This document shows positions 37,550-47,098 of a stretch of 64,000 bases of DNA, in pieces (within the stretch, counting starts at the first letter, position 1; every line of letters starts with the position of its first letter). Under the pieces are notes generated by a model that made no database searches, had not been told where the DNA came from, and worked only from the letters and a program-made list of their open reading frames with translations. This DNA comes from an uncultured Saprospiraceae bacterium (lineage in GTDB: Bacteria > Bacteroidota > Bacteroidia > Chitinophagales > Saprospiraceae), in NCBI GenBank assembly GCA_938015435.1, contig CALLPN010000006.1, positions 186,001 through 250,000 on the forward strand, given 5' to 3'. The position numbers were made by a program, and so were the translations under genes.

Positions 37550-39124
37550 ATGTTTAATTCAACCATAGCACCTTTAGATATTGGAATTGTTATTTCATAT
37601 TTCGTTATCGTATTATTTATAGGACTATGGATTTCGCGAAAGACCAAAACTGGTGAAGAACTTTTTCTTGGAGGTAGATCTTTCGGTTGGGGATTAGTAG
37701 GACTTTCTTTATTTGCGAGTAATATATCTAGTTCGACGATTATCGGATTGACTGGTGCGGCATATACTACAGGTATAGTCAACTCTGTGTATGAGTGGAT
37801 GTCTGGATTGCCCATGATTATTGCGGCGCTGATATTTGTACCATTATACTTGAAGAATCAGATTACGACTATCCCAGAATTTTTAGAAAAAAGATTTGAT
37901 AGACGTTCACAATTGTTCTTCTCTTTCCTATCGATCTTCAGTACGATTATGATCGAAACGGCCGGAGCGTTATATGCAGGAACATTAGTATTGCAGGCTT
38001 TCTTTCCTGATCTAGTGATGTGGCAGACTGCCATAGTATTAGCCGCCATAGCAGGAATATATACTGCCTTTGGTGGGCTCAAAGCGGTGGTCTACACGGA
38101 TGCTATCCAGGCAGTAATATTGATTATAGGGTGCTCGATTATGTCATGGATTATATTTGGTAAGATGGATTACTCTTGGTCCAATGTAATCGCAAGTGTA
38201 CCAGAAGGTCACTTCTCGATAGTACGTCCGTTAGATGATCCAGGAATCCCTTGGCCAGGATTGATTTTGGGTGTTCCGTTTTTAGGGTTCTGGTATTGGT
38301 CGACTAATCAGTATATCGTTCAGCGTATTCTAGGTGCTCGATCACTTAACGATGCTAGGTGGGGAGTTATATTGGCAGGATTCTTAAAGATATTACCCTT
38401 GTTCATAATGGTATTTCCTGGTGCGATGGCGATTAGTCTATTTCCAGACCTTCCTAATGGAGATGCAGTATTTCCTAAGATGGTTACAGAGCTATTGCCA
38501 ACGGGATTAGTAGGACTAGTTTTGGCTGGATTAGTTTCAGCTATCATGTCTAGTGTTGATTCGGCTTTGAATTCTAGTTCTACATTAGTAGTGATAGATT
38601 TTATCAAGCCTAATAAACCTAATCTTACAGAACAAGAAATTGCTAAGTATGGTAGAATCACTACAATTGTGCTGATGGTAGTAGCTGCATTATGGGCGCC
38701 TCAGATTCAAAGGTTTACAGGATTGTGGGATTATCTCCAACAGATGTTTAGCATAATGGTGCCACCAGTTGCAGTTTTATTTTTGGTTGGAGTATTTTAC
38801 AAGCGAGGAAATGGAGATGGAGCTTTCTGGACATTGGTAATAGGTACACTAGGAGGTATTCTTGCTTTTGCGCTTAATGAGTTGGATGTTATCAATATCC
38901 ACTATACTATAATGGTAGGTATCATGGTAGCTATAAGTACAATTGTATTTATAGTCGTGAGTAGAATGACACCGCCACCTACTAATGAACAATTGAATAT
39001 GCTGACTTATAATCGTGCCCATCTAAAAGAAGGTACCGTAAATATGCCTTGGTATGCTAATTACCAATATCAGATGGTTGCGTTGGCTGCATTGATAGGG
39101 GTGATATTTATTTGGCTTTGGTAG
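37550..39124 (+). CDS. Sodium:sugar symporter (SSS family)
   Basis: Protein of 524 residues with about 14 membrane segments. It has the SSS pattern: GEELFLGGRSFGWG near 40-53, SNISSSTIIGLTGAAY (residues about 58-73), and the sugar-symporter block FWYWSTNQYIVQRILGARSL near 245-265, as in vSGLT. The gene lies between beta-galactosidase and galactokinase, so galactose or a galactoside is the natural substrate. vSGLT, which carries galactose, is the structural model. The galK start follows 33 bases after its stop. Confidence 0.92.
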   Translation: MFNSTIAPLDIGIVISYFVIVLFIGLWISRKTKTGEELFLGGRSFGWGLVGLSLFASNISSSTIIGLTGAAYTTGIVNSVYEWMSGLPMIIAALIFVPLYLKNQITTIPEFLEKRFDRRSQLFFSFLSIFSTIMIETAGALYAGTLVLQAFFPDLVMWQTAIVLAAIAGIYTAFGGLKAVVYTDAIQAVILIIGCSIMSWIIFGKMDYSWSNVIASVPEGHFSIVRPLDDPGIPWPGLILGVPFLGFWYWSTNQYIVQRILGARSLNDARWGVILAGFLKILPLFIMVFPGAMAISLFPDLPNGDAVFPKMVTELLPTGLVGLVLAGLVSAIMSSVDSALNSSSTLVVIDFIKPNKPNLTEQEIAKYGRITTIVLMVVAALWAPQIQRFTGLWDYLQQMFSIMVPPVAVLFLVGVFYKRGNGDGAFWTLVIGTLGGILAFALNELDVINIHYTIMVGIMVAISTIVFIVVSRMTPPPTNEQLNMLTYNRAHLKEGTVNMPWYANYQYQMVALAALIGVIFIWLW

Positions 39125-39157
39125 CGAAGAAAGTATAAATGTAGATAAGTACTGTTA

Positions 39158-40312
39158 ATGATAGATAAAGTAAAAAATAGCTTCAAAAAAATATACGCTA
39201 GAGAGGCAGACTTCTTAGTCAAAGCGCCAGGTAGAATCAATTTGATAGGAGAGCACACCGACTATAACGGTGGACTAGTATTCCCTGCGGCAATAGACAA
39301 ATGTATGTATTTTGCATTTGCGAAGAATGACTCTAAAGTGGGTAATGTGTACGCCGTAGACCTTGAAGAAAAAGCTACGATTGACTTGGAGGATTTGCAG
39401 AAAACGAATTCGATATGGCTTAACTACATCGTTGGACTTTTGCTAGAGTTTCAAAACAAGGGATTAGAATTGAATGGTTTTGATTGTGTGTTTTCTAGTG
39501 ATATTCCCATGGGGGCAGGTATGAGTTCTTCTGCGGCATTGGAATGTGGATTCGCAATGGGAATGGATCATATTATCGGTGCGGATCTTGGCAATTGGGA
39601 GATGATAGATATGAGTCATCATTCCAACCACACATTCATGAATATACAAGGAGGTATCATGGATCAATTTTCTTCTCTGTTTGGGAAGAAGGATAAGTGT
39701 TTGCTTTTGAATTGTTCAGATCGATCCTTTGGGTATCACGATATAGATTTAAAAGATTATACGATTGTATTGTTCAATACTAATTTAAAGCATGAACATA
39801 CTTCATCAGGATATAATAATCGTGCCTCAGAATGTAAGCAGATAGAAGAGCTATTGCAAGTGCATGATCCTCAGATCAAAAGTATAAGTGAAGCTAATGA
39901 GGATATGATTGAAAAGATCGGAAGCGATTGGCCTCAGAATCTTAAAGACAGAGCCAATTTTGTAATTGCGGAAAACAAGAGGGTAGTAGCGTTTAGTAAA
40001 GTCATGAAACATGGAAATGTAGATGCCTTAGGAGAACTATTATATCAGTCGCATCACGGATTACAGCATCTCTATAAGGTAAGCTGTCCTGAGCTTGATC
40101 TATTGGTTGATCTTACAAGAGATATCAAAGAGGTATTGGGTGCGCGTATGATGGGCGGAGGATTTGGTGGATGCACTATTAACCTTATCAAGTCAGATAG
40201 AGTAGAAGCTATTACACAGGATATTATGTCTATGTATAAAGATGCTTTGGGGATAGATGCGGAATCTTACCTTGTTAAGATTTCAGAAGGTGCGAAAGTA
40301 TTGCTTTTTTGA
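39158..40312 (+). CDS. galK: Galactokinase
   Basis: GHMP kinase of 384 residues, normal length, that makes galactose-1-phosphate from galactose and ATP. All three family motifs are present: the galactokinase signature PGRINLIGEHTDYNGG (24-39), the ATP loop PMGAGMSSSAALE (about 116-128), and MMGGGFGGC near 329-337. It is the last gene of the lacZ-transporter-galK series. No galT, galE or galM is in the window, so the rest of the Leloir pathway is elsewhere. The 197 bases after it contain no clear terminator. Confidence 0.96.
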   Translation: MIDKVKNSFKKIYAREADFLVKAPGRINLIGEHTDYNGGLVFPAAIDKCMYFAFAKNDSKVGNVYAVDLEEKATIDLEDLQKTNSIWLNYIVGLLLEFQNKGLELNGFDCVFSSDIPMGAGMSSSAALECGFAMGMDHIIGADLGNWEMIDMSHHSNHTFMNIQGGIMDQFSSLFGKKDKCLLLNCSDRSFGYHDIDLKDYTIVLFNTNLKHEHTSSGYNNRASECKQIEELLQVHDPQIKSISEANEDMIEKIGSDWPQNLKDRANFVIAENKRVVAFSKVMKHGNVDALGELLYQSHHGLQHLYKVSCPELDLLVDLTRDIKEVLGARMMGGGFGGCTINLIKSDRVEAITQDIMSMYKDALGIDAESYLVKISEGAKVLLF

Positions 40313-40509
40313 TGTTATTCATTTACAATAATTATGTACCCACTTCATAGAATAATATTCGCATTATCATTTGGGGGGAAAGGCATCGATTTAACCTTGA
40401 GTTACATTTTGAAATTTAGAAAAAAAAAGAACCTATCAGTAACCTTTCGATTACTAATAGATTCTTAAAACTAGGGTTTAATTATGACCTTATCGATCAA
40501 TTATTACTT

Positions 40510-42885
40510 TTAATCTTTAACTACTCTACAGGTCTGACGTATATAATCAGATTCGATAGTTACTAAGTACACACCATTACTTAAATTAGAAATGTCTAAA
40601 GGTAATTGATGATTTCCTTCAGTCAGTGATTGCTTATTTACGATTATGGTCTTACCAGAAATATCAGTTAGCGTAATAGTAAGATTATCATCTGCTTCAG
40701 AATATACATTAAGATTAACTACGTCACTAGTAGGTATTGGGCTAGCACCTAAGAATTCACTTGCAGCATTAGCATCTCTGGCAACACTAACTATTGGAGA
40801 GTAAGATGTAGATCCATCTATATCGGTAGTCATTATCTGATAATATGTAGTGTTATTTGGATTAATATCTACCATTTCATAATCTAAGTTAGATGTGCTG
40901 TTGGCCTGACCATAAGTAATGCCTAATATCTCCCAATTAGTAGCATCACTAGATTTCAAAATAGTATGATCTTGAACATTGATTTCGGATGATGTAGTCC
41001 ATTCTATCATATTATGTCTTCCATCCGCTTTAGCAGTAAAGCTCTTAAGTTTGATAGGTAATGCTGCACTTCCTTCCGAAGCTTGAAATCCAGAAAAAGA
41101 AGTAACCGTAAGTTCTACTTCCCACCCACCAGGAGCATATGCTGTAGCGCCAACAAAAGTAGCAGTAACTCCAGATAGATCTTGAGGATTTACCATGTCT
41201 GCACATAAGTCTGTAGGAAATTTCGTGAAAGTCAAATCCGCAAATGTAGTAGCCGTAGTGTTATCTCCATCAGAGTTAGCAAATATTTCATTAGCTTCTG
41301 CATCAGTATAATAAAGGAAAATAGTAACCGCACTACTAGGTTGTGTAGCTGGAGTGATCACTATACTTCTGTCTATCAAATCGTATCCATCACCTGCAGC
41401 ACCATCATTGCTATAATCTCTCGAACCAGCAGATCCATATATGAAAACACTAGCATCTACATTACCCATGGCTTCTGAATCCATGAAGGCAGCTATCACA
41501 CCACCCGCATTGTCAGTGATCAATACTTTGTTACCGCTACCAGTACTGTTCACAGAAGGTGCGCTTTCGCAAGATCCAACTAATCCATCTGAGATTGCTG
41601 GCGTTGCAGGGACATCCTTATAGAAATAAAAGTTGTCAAACCATACATCACCAGTTCCATCAACCTTAAATTGGAAAACATCAGCTAAATTGACAGGCCC
41701 AACAAAAGCACTTAAAGGAATGTCTACGCTGTTCCATTGATCAGCTACGATTGTAAGAGGGTATGCAATCTCGTTACCAGGACTTATTACATAGAAATTT
41801 ATATTAGTTGAGTTGCTAGTCCAAAAGTCTAAATGGATATAGTCTAAGCCAGATACATCTTGGCTTGCATATTGGGTTCCTTGATAGTTAAGGTTGCCAT
41901 ATTTTAATGCGTTGTCTCCAGCGATTACTTCTGCAGATACAACTGTGTTTTGACCCCAGTTAGGATTGAAATCTGTACCTGTTACATCAGTGTAAGCATC
42001 ACTATAGATAGATATTACACAATTGTCCGTAGGATCATGTGTCGGTGTTGGAGCGGCAACAAGTGGCATAGGACCAGCTGGAGGTATAATACATACCATA
42101 CCACAATCTTCCCATCCATACGTATAACTTTCAGTTACTCCTTCTACCACGGTAACTAATCTATTGGTAAACCCAGATGTTGTAATTGTACAAGCATCGT
42201 CTTCTGGTGATAGCATATCTTCTGGGCCTTCCTCTTGGAAGAAAAATTTATATTCTTGAGGGCCTGCTAAGAAAGATACAACCGCACAATAGATGCCATT
42301 ATTATTATCATCTACAACTGGATTTGCACCTGCATTCCATCCATTGAAAGCACCAAATACAGTAGGTGCGGTTACAGAAGCATGACAAGATAAGTCTACA
42401 CAAAGTGTGATATCCGTTCCAGTTGGTGGAGTAGTACAAGTCGTACCGCAGCTTTCCCATCCATAATCATAACTATCGGTTACACCTTCGGTAACTGTTA
42501 TGAGTCTGTTAGTAAATCCAGATGTAGTAATTGTACAGGCATCATCCTCTGGAGTAAGCATATCCTCCGGACCTTCTTCTTGGAAGAAAAACTTAAATTC
42601 TTGAGGACCAGGATCAAAAGCAACAATAGTACAGTATATGCCATCACTATCTGGATCTGTTATTGGATTAGCACCAGCGTTCCATCCGTTAAATGCTCCA
42701 AATACTGTTGGAGCAGTGATCGAACCAAAACAAGATAAGTCTACACACAGCGTTATGTCTGTTGTAATAACTGCATTATCATCATCAATTAGACCACTAG
42801 ATAATTCAGTTCTATTAGATTCTGCAGATAATTTAGGATTCAATCCCATACTTATTAGCATACAAAGTAGTAGAAGTTTTTTCAT
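40510..42885 (-). CDS. Secreted T9SS protein with tandem CBM-like domains
   Basis: Protein of 791 residues with a Sec signal (1-21). Two copies of a domain of about 115 residues follow (about 43-157 and 158-272), each with DITLCVDLSC, VFGAFNGWNAGANP, PEDMLxPEDDACTITTSGFTNRL and a conserved set of four cysteines. The FNGW-type core suggests an AMPK/CBM48-like carbohydrate-binding fold. Next is a beta-sandwich (about 280-440, with DVSGLDYIHLDFWTSN and WFDNFYFY) like binding modules found next to GH16 enzymes, then a spacer and a T9SS type A tail (GASPIPTSDVVNLNVY ... GVYLVTIESDY). No catalytic domain is recognisable. It is probably a surface glycan-binding protein. Confidence 0.8.
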   Translation of the reverse strand: MKKLLLLCMLISMGLNPKLSAESNRTELSSGLIDDDNAVITTDITLCVDLSCFGSITAPTVFGAFNGWNAGANPITDPDSDGIYCTIVAFDPGPQEFKFFFQEEGPEDMLTPEDDACTITTSGFTNRLITVTEGVTDSYDYGWESCGTTCTTPPTGTDITLCVDLSCHASVTAPTVFGAFNGWNAGANPVVDDNNNGIYCAVVSFLAGPQEYKFFFQEEGPEDMLSPEDDACTITTSGFTNRLVTVVEGVTESYTYGWEDCGMVCIIPPAGPMPLVAAPTPTHDPTDNCVISIYSDAYTDVTGTDFNPNWGQNTVVSAEVIAGDNALKYGNLNYQGTQYASQDVSGLDYIHLDFWTSNSTNINFYVISPGNEIAYPLTIVADQWNSVDIPLSAFVGPVNLADVFQFKVDGTGDVWFDNFYFYKDVPATPAISDGLVGSCESAPSVNSTGSGNKVLITDNAGGVIAAFMDSEAMGNVDASVFIYGSAGSRDYSNDGAAGDGYDLIDRSIVITPATQPSSAVTIFLYYTDAEANEIFANSDGDNTTATTFADLTFTKFPTDLCADMVNPQDLSGVTATFVGATAYAPGGWEVELTVTSFSGFQASEGSAALPIKLKSFTAKADGRHNMIEWTTSSEINVQDHTILKSSDATNWEILGITYGQANSTSNLDYEMVDINPNNTTYYQIMTTDIDGSTSYSPIVSVARDANAASEFLGASPIPTSDVVNLNVYSEADDNLTITLTDISGKTIIVNKQSLTEGNHQLPLDISNLSNGVYLVTIESDYIRQTCRVVKD

Positions 42886-43295
42886 TATATAATTATTTAA
42901 ATTTAGGTTTGTTAATCTTTACAAGTATAACCTGAATTTTAGTGACTTAAGACAACATGAGGTACATCATAAGTACATCTTATTCATATATATTTATTTT
43001 ATAATATGATTTAACGATGGCTGCAAACTATTGTACTGTAAGTGTTTCTATTGTTTTTTCTTTTCGAAATTGAAAGAAAAATCCCATTTTAGGACTACAT
43101 CAAAGTATTTTGAAACTATCTCATGAAGTATTGAGTAATTTTGGCCAATACTGGCATTGAACGGAGAACCGTGCAAGATAAAACCTAGTAGAATAAAGTA
43201 ATTTCGAAATTTAGAGCGCTAAAAGATGTCTTGAATTGTAAATAGAAAACGAGATGGACTGTGCCAGAGGTGATGAGAATTGTTAGGATTGAGTT
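42886..43295. other. Intergenic region upstream of the T9SS protein
   Basis: A 410-base AT-rich spacer between two minus-strand genes. It contains one inverted repeat (43055-43081) that may end transcripts from the TPR regulator gene or lie in the leader of the T9SS gene. No TAnnTTTG box in the right orientation and no protein-like reading frame are seen. It is long enough for a small RNA, but nothing specific supports one. Confidence 0.4.
43055..43081 (-). terminator. Possible terminator-like inverted repeat
   Basis: TTTTTCTTT (43055-43063) pairs with AAAGAAAAA (43073-43081) across a 9-base loop. On the minus strand the RNA stem would end in a U-rich arm. It has few G-C pairs and is 215 bases after the TPR gene, so it is weak. 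Confidence 0.3.
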
Positions 43296-44894
43296 TCAAT
43301 CCTCCATCGAAATCCTAACTGCTTTTCTGAGAAGTGCTATTTTCTTGTTGCTCTTAGATCTAATATTAAACTTAACATACATTCTGCGAAGTGATGAACT
43401 TACACCCTCTAGAGAAAGGAAGATTTCTTTTGCTATTTCTTTATTACTCAACGAAGGGTTAGCAAGTAGCAATTGAAGTATGGCCCACGATGAATCTCCT
43501 ATTTTTGACTGGATGGCCTGCTCTATTTTCGATTTGTTGAGTGTATTACTATCTGCATCACTGATAGTAGATATTGTTTTTGTGCTTAGCTTTTCTTTAA
43601 GGGAATTAATAGTTGTATACAGCTTATTCTTTTCACTTTTGAGTTGATTAACGCGTCTTCTAGCTAAAAATAATACAAGGCCAATTAGGCCAAGGGTTAT
43701 TAGGCTTAACCATAAAAAGGAATAGTTGCTCCTTATGGTTGAAATATATTGAGCTTCTACAGCTAAGGGAGACGAATTCTTATGCTTGTATTGATTTTCT
43801 ACACTAAGAATTGATTTTATATCTTCTGTATTCAGTATACTGTCCTCGAGATTTTGATAATATTTATGTGCTTCCAAAGATTCCTTGTATCTACTGGTTT
43901 TTTCTAATGCAAAATATAGTATTTCGAATGCATCCTTCGTTTCTGCTATGTAATCTGTGTTTTGGGTGAGATTTATAGCTTTTTGAGCGTATAGAATAGA
44001 GGAATCCGAATTAGATTCGAGATGCGTACGAGCGATATGAATCCAACTATTTGCGATTCCTTTTTTGTCTTTTAATTTACTATGAATCTTATTGCTTTTT
44101 CTAAATTGCACTAAAGCTTTTTTCTGCTTTCCTTGGGCTAGATATACAGCGCCGATATTGCTGTAACAAGTGGCTAAGCCGTAGTTTGTCTGTCTTCCTT
44201 CTAATACCGATAATCCTCGCGTGTAATATTCGAGTGCAATTTTATATTTTTTTTGAGCTCGATATACTGACCCAAGATTAGTCAATGAATTGGCTTCGCT
44301 AATTTCATCACCATCTTCTCTCGATATTTCAAGTCCAATATTTAAGTTTTCAATAGACTTATTATATTCTTTAAGATCATAATATAATAAACCAATGTTA
44401 TTACAAACCTTTCCAAGCCCACTTTTATCCTCTATATTTAATGATATGTCTTTTGCTTTTAAGTAAGATTTCAATGCTTTGTCATATTCACTTTTTTTGA
44501 GGTAGGTGTTACCGAGGCTATTATAGTTTTTTGACATCGACTTCAGATTACCCAAATCGGTATTAATAGAAATACCTTGTAACTGTAAATCTATCGCTAG
44601 ATCTAATTGGTCAAGATATCGATATGCAACAGCCATACAATAAATGGACTGGGCCATCCCTTCGTAGTATTTTATATCTTTAGATAAGTCAGAAGCTTGT
44701 GTCGCTAACAGAAGGGTGGTGTCAGGATGATTGTATATGAATTCATTATCTAGAACAAGTAAAAGCGCATTTATTCTGGTTGTATCTTCTATAGAAGTAT
44801 TTGACCAGATGGAAATACCCTTATAATTGTCAGACTGTGCCGACAGTGAGGCATAATTAACAGCAAACAGAAAGAAGTAAACGAAATATTTCAC
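43296..44894 (-). CDS. TPR sensor with membrane helix and LuxR-type HTH
   Basis: Protein of 532 residues. A Sec-type signal (about 1-19) leads to about seven tetratricopeptide repeats (about 60-330), e.g. NYNSLGNTYLKKSEYDKALKSYLKAKD and two related blocks. A membrane helix lies at about 393-412, then a coiled coil (about 415-445), then a helix-turn-helix of LuxR/GerE type (about 475-520, LSNKEIAKEIFLSLEGVSSSLRRM). TPRs therefore sit in the periplasm and the DNA-binding domain in the cytoplasm, a one-component layout frequent in Bacteroidota. Targets are unknown. The gene next on the same strand encodes the duplicated-domain T9SS protein, and the OmpA-type gene is divergent; both are candidates. 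Confidence 0.85.
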   Translation of the reverse strand: MKYFVYFFLFAVNYASLSAQSDNYKGISIWSNTSIEDTTRINALLLVLDNEFIYNHPDTTLLLATQASDLSKDIKYYEGMAQSIYCMAVAYRYLDQLDLAIDLQLQGISINTDLGNLKSMSKNYNSLGNTYLKKSEYDKALKSYLKAKDISLNIEDKSGLGKVCNNIGLLYYDLKEYNKSIENLNIGLEISREDGDEISEANSLTNLGSVYRAQKKYKIALEYYTRGLSVLEGRQTNYGLATCYSNIGAVYLAQGKQKKALVQFRKSNKIHSKLKDKKGIANSWIHIARTHLESNSDSSILYAQKAINLTQNTDYIAETKDAFEILYFALEKTSRYKESLEAHKYYQNLEDSILNTEDIKSILSVENQYKHKNSSPLAVEAQYISTIRSNYSFLWLSLITLGLIGLVLFLARRRVNQLKSEKNKLYTTINSLKEKLSTKTISTISDADSNTLNKSKIEQAIQSKIGDSSWAILQLLLANPSLSNKEIAKEIFLSLEGVSSSLRRMYVKFNIRSKSNKKIALLRKAVRISMED

Positions 44895-45208
44895 GTAAAG
44901 TTATAATATCATAAACCCGAATATAAAGAAAAGTTTGATTGGCAATAAGAAGGAATGAAAGTTCTTGCGAATAACTTTTTAGCGCAAGTCTCTTAGAAGA
45001 TCGAGCTAAGGAGCTATTGCGTCACTTATAAAGTTGTTTTCGTTAATATATATTCTTGGCACAAACGTTTTTTTTGAATTAAATGAAAGGCTTGAATAAA
45101 TAATATTTGTGATTCTAAAAATCTGATTTAAATAAAAAGATTGCGCAATAAAACATTAAGTATTATTTTTCGTTTTATACACAATTGCCAACCTTAAAAT
45201 CAACTTCG
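44895..45208. other. Divergent intergenic region
   Basis: A 314-base spacer between the TPR regulator and the OmpA-type gene, rich in A and T. It contains a short palindrome ATTGCGCAAT at 45140-45149, which lies 60 bases ahead of ATG 45209, and a near -7 box AATATTTG at 45102-45109. No coding frame or RNA gene is recognised. Confidence 0.4.
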
Positions 45209-47038
45209 ATGAAGAATACTTACTTTATTTTAATAATGGTATTTTTTAGTTTTACACAGAATGCAACTGGCCAATCCAATATAAATAAAACAGTTCACTT
45301 TAATGTAGATGAGTATACCTTATCAAAATCAGCTGAAGATGATTTACTCAACCTCATTCATATACTTAAGGGTAGCAATGAAAGTGACTTAAAGATAGTC
45401 GGTCATACGGATCAAGATGGTTCTGTCGAGTATAATATGAATCTATCTCAAAAAAGAGCTGAAGCAGTGCAACAGTTTATCGTAAATGAGGGATACCCTT
45501 CAGTAGACATACAATTAAATTTTCTTGGTGAATCTAATCTTTTAGCGGATGCTAATGATCAGCAATCAATGCAGAAAAATAGAAGAGTGACCGTCGTTGC
45601 CAATATGTATAATTATGATTCGGTATCTGAGTTTGTATCTCTATTAGAGTCAAATGGTCCTGATAAAGTAACGATAGATCAGAAACAGCCAGACGAAATT
45701 AATCTGTCCAATGGAACACTTGTTAAACTTCCTGCACAAGCTTTCTGTAATATGGATGGTTCACCGCTGGAGAATGATAAGGTCGAAATGATTTTTAAAG
45801 AAGCATTTGATTATACGCAAATGTTAGACGAGCGATTATCTACTCAGACCGCTGATTATATTTTGGAGACAGGAGGGATGGTTTATATTGAGGCTAGTCA
45901 AAATGGAATTCCTGTGAAGTTGAAAGATGGTAAAGAAATAGAGTTGATCTTTCCTAAGCAAAACAGGAAAGATGGTATGGAATTATTTACTGGAGTTAGT
46001 ACGGATGAGGGAGTGATATGGGAAGAAACAGGAAAAAAAATTGATATAGTAAAGGAGGAGCCATTTATACAAGTGGATATATCTCCAATAACTGATTATA
46101 AATTCAATTTTCAGGATACAATAGCAATCCCTTACGAAAGTATGTCTCCATACCCAAAAGCCCAAAGAAAACCCTATCCACCTGCGAAGATTAGGTATTC
46201 TGAAGACAAGTATACAGAAGTCTATCAAAAATATGAAGATGTATTAGCTAAATATTATAGCGATAAAATTGAGATGCCAGAGCGATTGAAAGTTTGGAAG
46301 AAGGAGTTGGTAACAAGAAAGGATTTGCTTATCCGACATAAGAAACAATATACAAAAAAGCATGTTCAGAGATGGTTGAAATACAATATTGAGAAAATAA
46401 CTTCTAGTAGTGAGACGGTCTCTCATATAAAGATATTAGGTGAACTAAATAGTTTTTTAGATAGAGAAGTTGGGGAAACAAATTACGATGATCTTTTTTA
46501 TAGAAACAAAATGTTTAAAGGTGTTTCAAGAGAGATTTTAAATAAGTATAATGTATATCAACCTCATTTGGATGACGAACCACTTCGAGACTTCTGTGCA
46601 GAATTTACAAGCGCTATGTATGTAGTGAATAGAAGAATATTAGATAAAAAAATGGAGTTGGGTTATGTTGATCAAAAGTTATCATCGAGATATATTGTTA
46701 GTACGTCAAGATTGGGATGGATTAATTGTGATCGGTTTTTAAAAATGGAAGAAGAAGAGAAGATGGAACTCAATTTCGCTGATACCTATAAGGGGAAAGA
46801 TTATTATTTGGTATTCAAAGATATCAAGTCGCTAATAAGACCACGAAAAGAAAATGGAAGAATCATTTTTGGAGGAATGCCTATTGGAGCAGAAGTGAAA
46901 CTTGTAAGTTTGGAAGTTAAGAATAACGAATGTTTCCTAGCATCCCAAGACCTAACTTTGGGCTCTAATAATGAAATAGATTTGCAACACAGAAAGGTAG
47001 GGTTGACCGAAGTTCGTGAGTTTTTAGAGGATATATAA
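45209..47038 (+). CDS. OmpA-domain protein with large unknown C-terminal region
   Basis: Protein of 609 residues from ATG 45209; an in-frame TTG at 45185 would put eight residues ahead of the signal peptide. After the Sec signal (about 1-21, ending ATGQ) comes an OmpA C-terminal-like peptidoglycan-binding domain (about 23-118), with the family pattern VGHTDQDGS ... NMNLSQKRAEAVQQFIV and QKNRRV. The remaining 490 residues match nothing I recognise. They start with a beta-rich part (INLSNGTLVKLPAQAF, ETGGMVYIEAS) and continue with a charged helical part (about 300-480). OmpA domains normally end a protein, so an N-terminal position is unusual. Likely role: an envelope protein tied to the cell wall; anything more is guesswork. 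Confidence 0.75.
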   Translation: MKNTYFILIMVFFSFTQNATGQSNINKTVHFNVDEYTLSKSAEDDLLNLIHILKGSNESDLKIVGHTDQDGSVEYNMNLSQKRAEAVQQFIVNEGYPSVDIQLNFLGESNLLADANDQQSMQKNRRVTVVANMYNYDSVSEFVSLLESNGPDKVTIDQKQPDEINLSNGTLVKLPAQAFCNMDGSPLENDKVEMIFKEAFDYTQMLDERLSTQTADYILETGGMVYIEASQNGIPVKLKDGKEIELIFPKQNRKDGMELFTGVSTDEGVIWEETGKKIDIVKEEPFIQVDISPITDYKFNFQDTIAIPYESMSPYPKAQRKPYPPAKIRYSEDKYTEVYQKYEDVLAKYYSDKIEMPERLKVWKKELVTRKDLLIRHKKQYTKKHVQRWLKYNIEKITSSSETVSHIKILGELNSFLDREVGETNYDDLFYRNKMFKGVSREILNKYNVYQPHLDDEPLRDFCAEFTSAMYVVNRRILDKKMELGYVDQKLSSRYIVSTSRLGWINCDRFLKMEEEEKMELNFADTYKGKDYYLVFKDIKSLIRPRKENGRIIFGGMPIGAEVKLVSLEVKNNECFLASQDLTLGSNNEIDLQHRKVGLTEVREFLEDI

Positions 47039-47098
47039 ATAAGGTTTTACAGTTAGTGTTTGGTATTTTTTGCACTAGACTTCGTTGGTAAAATGGTA

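Noticed and set aside
38320..38661. 113-codon minus-strand frame inside the SSS transporter gene
   Set aside because: Opposite strand of a conserved membrane protein; no recognisable family or start signal.
43282..43319. Inverted repeat GTTAGGATT / AATCCTAAC near the TPR gene end
   Set aside because: The right arm is inside the coding sequence and no T run follows on the relevant strand.
45057..45075. TGGCAC with a following T run, resembling a sigma-54 promoter
   Set aside because: The -12 GC is missing (TTTTT instead of TTGC), and GC at -12 is essential.
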